Assembly (NCBI GenBank): GCA_964292325.1 | Contig: CAXYVG010000052.1 | Location: forward strand, 1 to 25,806 | Direction of reading: 5' to 3' | DNA: 25,806 nucleotides | Source: CTSoil-075 sp964292325 | GTDB taxonomy: Bacteria > Bacillota > Negativicutes > DSM-13327 | In this document: positions 23,388 to 25,806 of the stretch, piece by piece | Numbering within the stretch: the stretch's first letter is position 1 | Layout: each line of letters opens with the position of its first letter | Notes under the pieces: model-generated | The model's database searches: none | Seen by the model: the letters and a program-made list of their open reading frames with translations, nothing else | What the model was told of the DNA's origin: nothing | Position numbers and translations under genes: made by a program

Positions 23388-24326
23388 CTATACTAATTTA
23401 GGTACGTTTGCCAAAACTTGTTTGGCTTCCTGCATAATATTTTCAATTATTACTTTCGCTGGCTCAATTTTAGTCAGTGGAAGTAATGATTGTCCAGCCT
23501 GAACCATACCATTCTCAACATCACCATCAACAGCTGCTAAACGATTCGTCCCTGTTGCAAGACGAGCAAGTTCATCCTCTGGTGTATGATTCTTTTCAAG
23601 TTCGAGAAAATGTGTAGTAAATTTATTCTTAACACCTCTAACTGCATGTCCAGAGAGCGATCCTGTAATTACAGAATCTGTATCTGTTGCAGCAATTAAC
23701 TTCTGTTTAAAATTAGGATGTACAGAGCACTCCTCTGCTACTAAAAACCTTGTGCCCATCTGGATGCCAGATGCACCCATAACTAAAGCAGCTGCAAGTC
23801 CACGTCCATCAGCAAATCCTCCAGCAACAATCACCGGAATATCAATTTCCGGAATGACTTGAGTCATCAGCGCCATCGTAGTCAATACGCCAATATGTCC
23901 TCCTGCTTCCATCCCTTCGATCACAATCGCATCAGCACCCTTATCTTGTACACGCTTCGCTAATTTAACATTAGGTACTACGGGGATTTTCTTAATCCCT
24001 ACACTATCAAATTTTTCAAAAAAAGGAACAGGATTTCCAGCTCCAAGAGTAACAAAAGCAACTTTTTCTTCACAAATGATATCAATAATTTCTTCTTTAT
24101 TATTGGCCATCAACTGTATATTTACCCCAAATGGTTTATTCGTCAATGTTTTGGCCAGACGAATTTGTTCCCTCACCCACTGAGGATCACGTCCTCCCGT
24201 AGCAATAACACCTGCACCACCAGCCTCTGATACAGCAGCTGCTAATTTTGCATCAGAAACCCAAGCCATACCACCTTGAATAATAGGATATTTTATATTT
24301 AGCATATTTATTAATTTTGTACTCAT
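23388..24326 (-). CDS. fabK: FabK-like enoyl-ACP reductase II / nitronate monooxygenase family
   Basis: This 312-residue FMN-binding TIM-barrel protein belongs to the nitronate monooxygenase/FabK superfamily. The N-terminus KYPIIQGGMAWVSDAKLAAAVSEAGGAGVI and the motif IEGMEAGGHIG near 138-148 with MGTRFLVAEEC near 190 match enoyl-ACP reductase FabK, which performs the last step of fatty-acid elongation using NAD(P)H. FabK normally sits in a fab cluster; here it is paired with a flavodiiron protein, so a 2-nitropropane dioxygenase-like role is a real alternative. AAGGAG lies about 12 bases before the ATG. It is divergent from the SpeD-like gene. Confidence 0.85.
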   Translation of the reverse strand: MSTKLINMLNIKYPIIQGGMAWVSDAKLAAAVSEAGGAGVIATGGRDPQWVREQIRLAKTLTNKPFGVNIQLMANNKEEIIDIICEEKVAFVTLGAGNPVPFFEKFDSVGIKKIPVVPNVKLAKRVQDKGADAIVIEGMEAGGHIGVLTTMALMTQVIPEIDIPVIVAGGFADGRGLAAALVMGASGIQMGTRFLVAEECSVHPNFKQKLIAATDTDSVITGSLSGHAVRGVKNKFTTHFLELEKNHTPEDELARLATGTNRLAAVDGDVENGMVQAGQSLLPLTKIEPAKVIIENIMQEAKQVLANVPKLV

Positions 24327-24383
24327 AATATTATTGTGCTCCTTTTTTACAAATAACTATATTAAGGGAAATTCACTATTTAA

Positions 24384-24401
24384 TTTGCATATTCCTGCAA
24401 A
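24384..24401. repeat. 6-bp inverted repeat in fabK / SpeD-like intergenic region
   Basis: TTTGCA and TGCAAA separated by six bases, 60-80 bp before fabK. Possible operator shared with the divergent gene, but a site of this size occurs by chance in A/T-rich DNA. Confidence 0.3.
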
Positions 24402-24442
24402 GATTTTAAGATTATTATATATATTTCTCTAAAAAATTATTC

Positions 24443-24471
24443 TTTACAATATTATATAATCAATTTATAAT
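24443..24471 (+). promoter_or_regulatory. Sigma-A promoter of the SpeD-like gene
   Basis: TTTACA (24443-24448) and perfect TATAAT (24466-24471), spacer 17 bp. The transcript would begin about 90 bases before the start codon at 24569; the leader contains no clear hairpin. Confidence 0.8.
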
Positions 24472-24568
24472 GAAAAGCTGTACAATTACTATATTAAATG
24501 GCGTAAATATACTTTTAAAAGAGAGCACATACGTCTCAGTAATTTTTATAAAGGGGCGATACATTACT

Positions 24569-25024
24569 ATGTTAGGATTAATAGGAAAACATCTCACTAT
24601 CGATATGTATGGATGCATTTTTAAAACTCTCGATGATGTTGATTTTGTAAAAGAGACTATGCTGGCAGCAGTAAAAGAGGGTAACATGACACTTCTTAAC
24701 TTTACTTGCCATAAATTTGAGCCACAAGGATTAACTATCTTAGCATTATTGGCTGAAGGACATATGAGTGTCCACACTTATCCTACAATGAGTTATACTG
24801 CTGTAGACATTTTTACTATTGGTGAGCAAAGTTCTCCTAATCAAAGTATTAGAGTATTAAAGCAGTCTTTTAAACCTGAAAAAATAAAGACAACAAACAT
24901 AAAGCGTGGTGACGTGGGATCACTTAGTGATATGAAGCCAAAAATTAAACTAAGCACGACTCCCATGCGTCGTGTTCGAGATACAAGCGCTAAAGTCTTT
25001 AAATTTTTATCTCGCTCACGTTAA
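24569..25024 (+). CDS. SpeD-fold protein lacking AdoMet decarboxylase catalytic residues
   Basis: The protein aligns along residues 1-115 with bacterial S-adenosylmethionine decarboxylase SpeD: GKHLTIDMYGC (SpeD GRHVIAELWGC), FTCHKFEPQG (SpeD VAFHKFAPQG), EGHMSVHTYP (SpeD ESHLTIHSFP), AVDIFTIG (SpeD SIDVYTCG), NIKRG. SpeD self-cleaves between Glu and Ser of the ESH motif to make its pyruvoyl cofactor. Here that Ser is Gly64 (codon GGA), the Glu after HxxP is Thr73, and the Cys proton donor is Ile84; only the processing His69 remains. Residues 116-151 form a basic tail absent from SpeD. The ATG at 24569 is chosen because AGGGGCG is about 11 bases upstream; the longer frame from 24470 overlaps the promoter. 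It is a single-gene unit, so its role is unknown; a regulator or new enzyme is possible. Confidence 0.88.
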   Translation: MLGLIGKHLTIDMYGCIFKTLDDVDFVKETMLAAVKEGNMTLLNFTCHKFEPQGLTILALLAEGHMSVHTYPTMSYTAVDIFTIGEQSSPNQSIRVLKQSFKPEKIKTTNIKRGDVGSLSDMKPKIKLSTTPMRRVRDTSAKVFKFLSRSR

Positions 25025-25026
25025 TT

Positions 25027-25080
25027 GAAGCAGCGAACCAAAACTTTGATGCTTTTCCAAAGTTTTTCGTGAGTCGCTTC
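25027..25080 (+). terminator. Terminator hairpin after SpeD-like gene
   Basis: AAAACTTTG and CAAAGTTTT form a perfect stem with nine loop bases, followed by TTCG, within a longer imperfect stem whose outer arms are GAAGC and GCTTC (25027-25080). It sits directly behind the SpeD-like stop codon. The T-run is short. Confidence 0.55.
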
Positions 25081-25100
25081 GTTAGCATCGCAATGCTAAC
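25081..25100. repeat. 8-bp perfect hairpin GTTAGCAT/ATGCTAAC
   Basis: GTTAGCAT and ATGCTAAC surround CGCA. Directly abuts the preceding hairpin; no T-run on either side. Role unknown. Confidence 0.55.
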
Positions 25101-25148
25101 ATCATTTAAACTTTACATGACTAACTACTAGCAGAACCATCCTTTTAT

Positions 25149-25256
25149 GCTAGTCCGATTGGCGATAATACCTCATCTGCGTCGTTACTCCTGCGCGCGT
25201 TCGCCTCACGTGCTCGTCGCGCCTAGCATCTGAGGCATTCTCACCAATCTAGCCTC
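25149..25256. repeat. Palindromic repeat R, copy 1
   Basis: About 108 bp, G/C-rich in an A/T-rich setting, nearly identical to copy 2 at 25421-25552 except that 24 bases are missing in the middle. The ends are imperfect inverted repeats: GATTGGCGATAATACCTCAT against GATTGGTGAGAATGCCTCAG on the opposite strand. No coding frame. Confidence 0.85.
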
Positions 25257-25286
25257 AGTAATAAACATATTATCAAAAGACGAAAA

Positions 25287-25315
25287 AAAAAGCACTCATT
25301 AATGAATGCTTTTTT
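25287..25315 (-). terminator. Terminator after the truncated 5S copy
   Basis: On the minus strand AAAAGCATTCATT pairs with AATGAGTGCTTTT and runs into nine T. It stands four bases past the CCGG end of the 5S-like sequence, like the terminator of the intact 5S at 25586-25609, but with different stem sequence. Confidence 0.85.
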
Positions 25316-25317
25316 CT

Positions 25318-25422
25318 TAACCGGCAACTACCTATCCTCCCAGCCCGTTTCCAAGCAAGTACTTTCGGCGTATATGGGCTTAACTACTGTGTTCGGTAGT
25401 GGAACAGGTGGAACCCCATAGC
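25318..25422 (-). pseudogene. Truncated 5S rRNA copy
   Basis: This matches the intact 5S at 25614-25729 from the TAGCTATGGGG block to the CCGGTTA end, but the first 11 or so bases (CTGGTAGCGA), which form the 5' strand of helix I, are replaced by the edge of repeat R copy 2. Internally CCCATACCGAAC is CCACTACCGAAC and GGCTGGAAACGGCC is GCTTGGAAACGGGC. Loss of helix I and change in the conserved loop make function unlikely. Confidence 0.85.
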
Positions 25423-25552
25423 TAGTCCGATTGGCGATAATACCCCATCTGCGTCGTTGCTCCTGCGCGCGCTCGCCTCACGTACAGTCGTACTGTTCGG
25501 CTCACGTGCTCGTCACGCCTAGCATCTGAGGCATTCTCACCAATCTAACCTC
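25421..25552. repeat. Palindromic repeat R, copy 2
   Basis: Same element as copy 1, here 132 bp because of 24 extra central bases (including the hairpin ACAGT-CGT-ACTGT) bounded by the direct repeat CTCACGT. It separates the truncated and the intact 5S sequences and starts at the exact point where the truncated 5S loses homology. Confidence 0.85.
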
Positions 25553-25585
25553 TATAATAAATATATTCTCAATAGAAAAAAGAAA

Positions 25586-25609
25586 AAGACACTCACAAAT
25601 GAGTGTCTT
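25586..25609 (-). terminator. Terminator of the 5S rRNA gene
   Basis: AAGACACTCA and TGAGTGTCTT form a perfect 10-bp stem with a 4-base loop, followed on the minus strand by TTTCTTTTTT. It ends the rRNA operon four bases after the 5S. Confidence 0.92.
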
Positions 25610-25613
25610 ATCT

Positions 25614-25729
<116 letters not shown>

Positions 25730-25806
25730 ATTATAGAGATTAACATATTACTATGTTCTCTCAAAACTTCACAGAAGAAAGTTCGTAATTTAGGATTAAC
25801 GCACGT
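25730..25806 (-). other. Spacer between 23S and 5S rRNA
   Basis: About 77 bases of A/T-rich DNA upstream of 5S with no gene; it should be part of the rRNA precursor. No tRNA or promoter was recognised. Confidence 0.7.

Noticed and set aside
24460..24777. Minus-strand open frame of 105 codons
   Set aside because: Antisense to the SpeD-like gene, which has promoter, ribosome site and family similarity.
24569..25024. Active S-adenosylmethionine decarboxylase
   Set aside because: The serine that becomes the pyruvoyl group, the catalytic cysteine and a conserved glutamate are all replaced.
25149..25552. CRISPR array
   Set aside because: Only two long repeat copies separated by 5S sequence are present, with no regular short repeats and spacers.

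Overview
This window looks like a low-GC, spore-forming Firmicute, most likely of the Negativicutes (Sporomusaceae/Pelosinus type). That placement is inference from gene content and order, the AT-rich intergenic DNA and the presence of a SigH-type sporulation sigma factor; no database search was possible. Almost everything is on the minus strand, so the biological 5' end of the region is at the right-hand side. Of the protein genes, only the SpeD-like gene, the DUF1573-like gene and a small membrane-protein gene are on the plus strand.

Layout from right to left (direction of transcription). 25730-25806 is spacer between an off-window 23S gene and 5S rRNA. 25149-25729 holds a tandem arrangement of an intact 5S gene, a terminator, a palindromic repeat, a 5'-truncated and mutated 5S copy, a second terminator and a second copy of the repeat. 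24569-25024 (plus) is a SpeD/AdoMet-decarboxylase homologue that has lost the pyruvoyl-forming serine. 22165-24326 is fabK plus a flavodiiron protein. 21498-22022 is a YdjM-like membrane protein. 14740-21264 is mcsA-mcsB-clpC-radA-disA, the classical class III heat-shock/DNA-integrity operon but without ctsR in front. 13859-14720 holds two plus-strand small genes. 10066-13595 is carD, yacL (PIN-TRAM), a small zinc ribbon and a fused ispDF. 4206-9862 is a small secreted protein gene, gltX, and a T-box-controlled cysE-cysS-mrnC-thyX operon. 2232-4022 is rlmB-vanW-like. 219-2012 is sigH and uppP, and 1-54 is a tRNA-Thr cut by the window edge.

The backbone (mcsA-mcsB-clpC-radA-disA-yacL-ispD-ispF-gltX-cysE-cysS-mrnC-rlmB-sigH) is the well-known conserved Firmicute block. 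Differences from the Bacillus subtilis version are: no ctsR next to mcsA, a carD and DUF1573 insertion between disA and yacL, an ispD-ispF fusion, a thyX insertion after mrnC, a VanW-like gene where yacP/rae1 usually sits, and uppP downstream of sigH.

The items most worth a second look are the catalytically disarmed SpeD homologue, a family of about 60-100 bp 3'-intergenic repeats present three times, the palindromic repeats embedded in duplicated 5S genes, a 17-bp perfect palindrome over the mcsA promoter, and a 17-bp perfect palindrome inside the vanW-like coding sequence.
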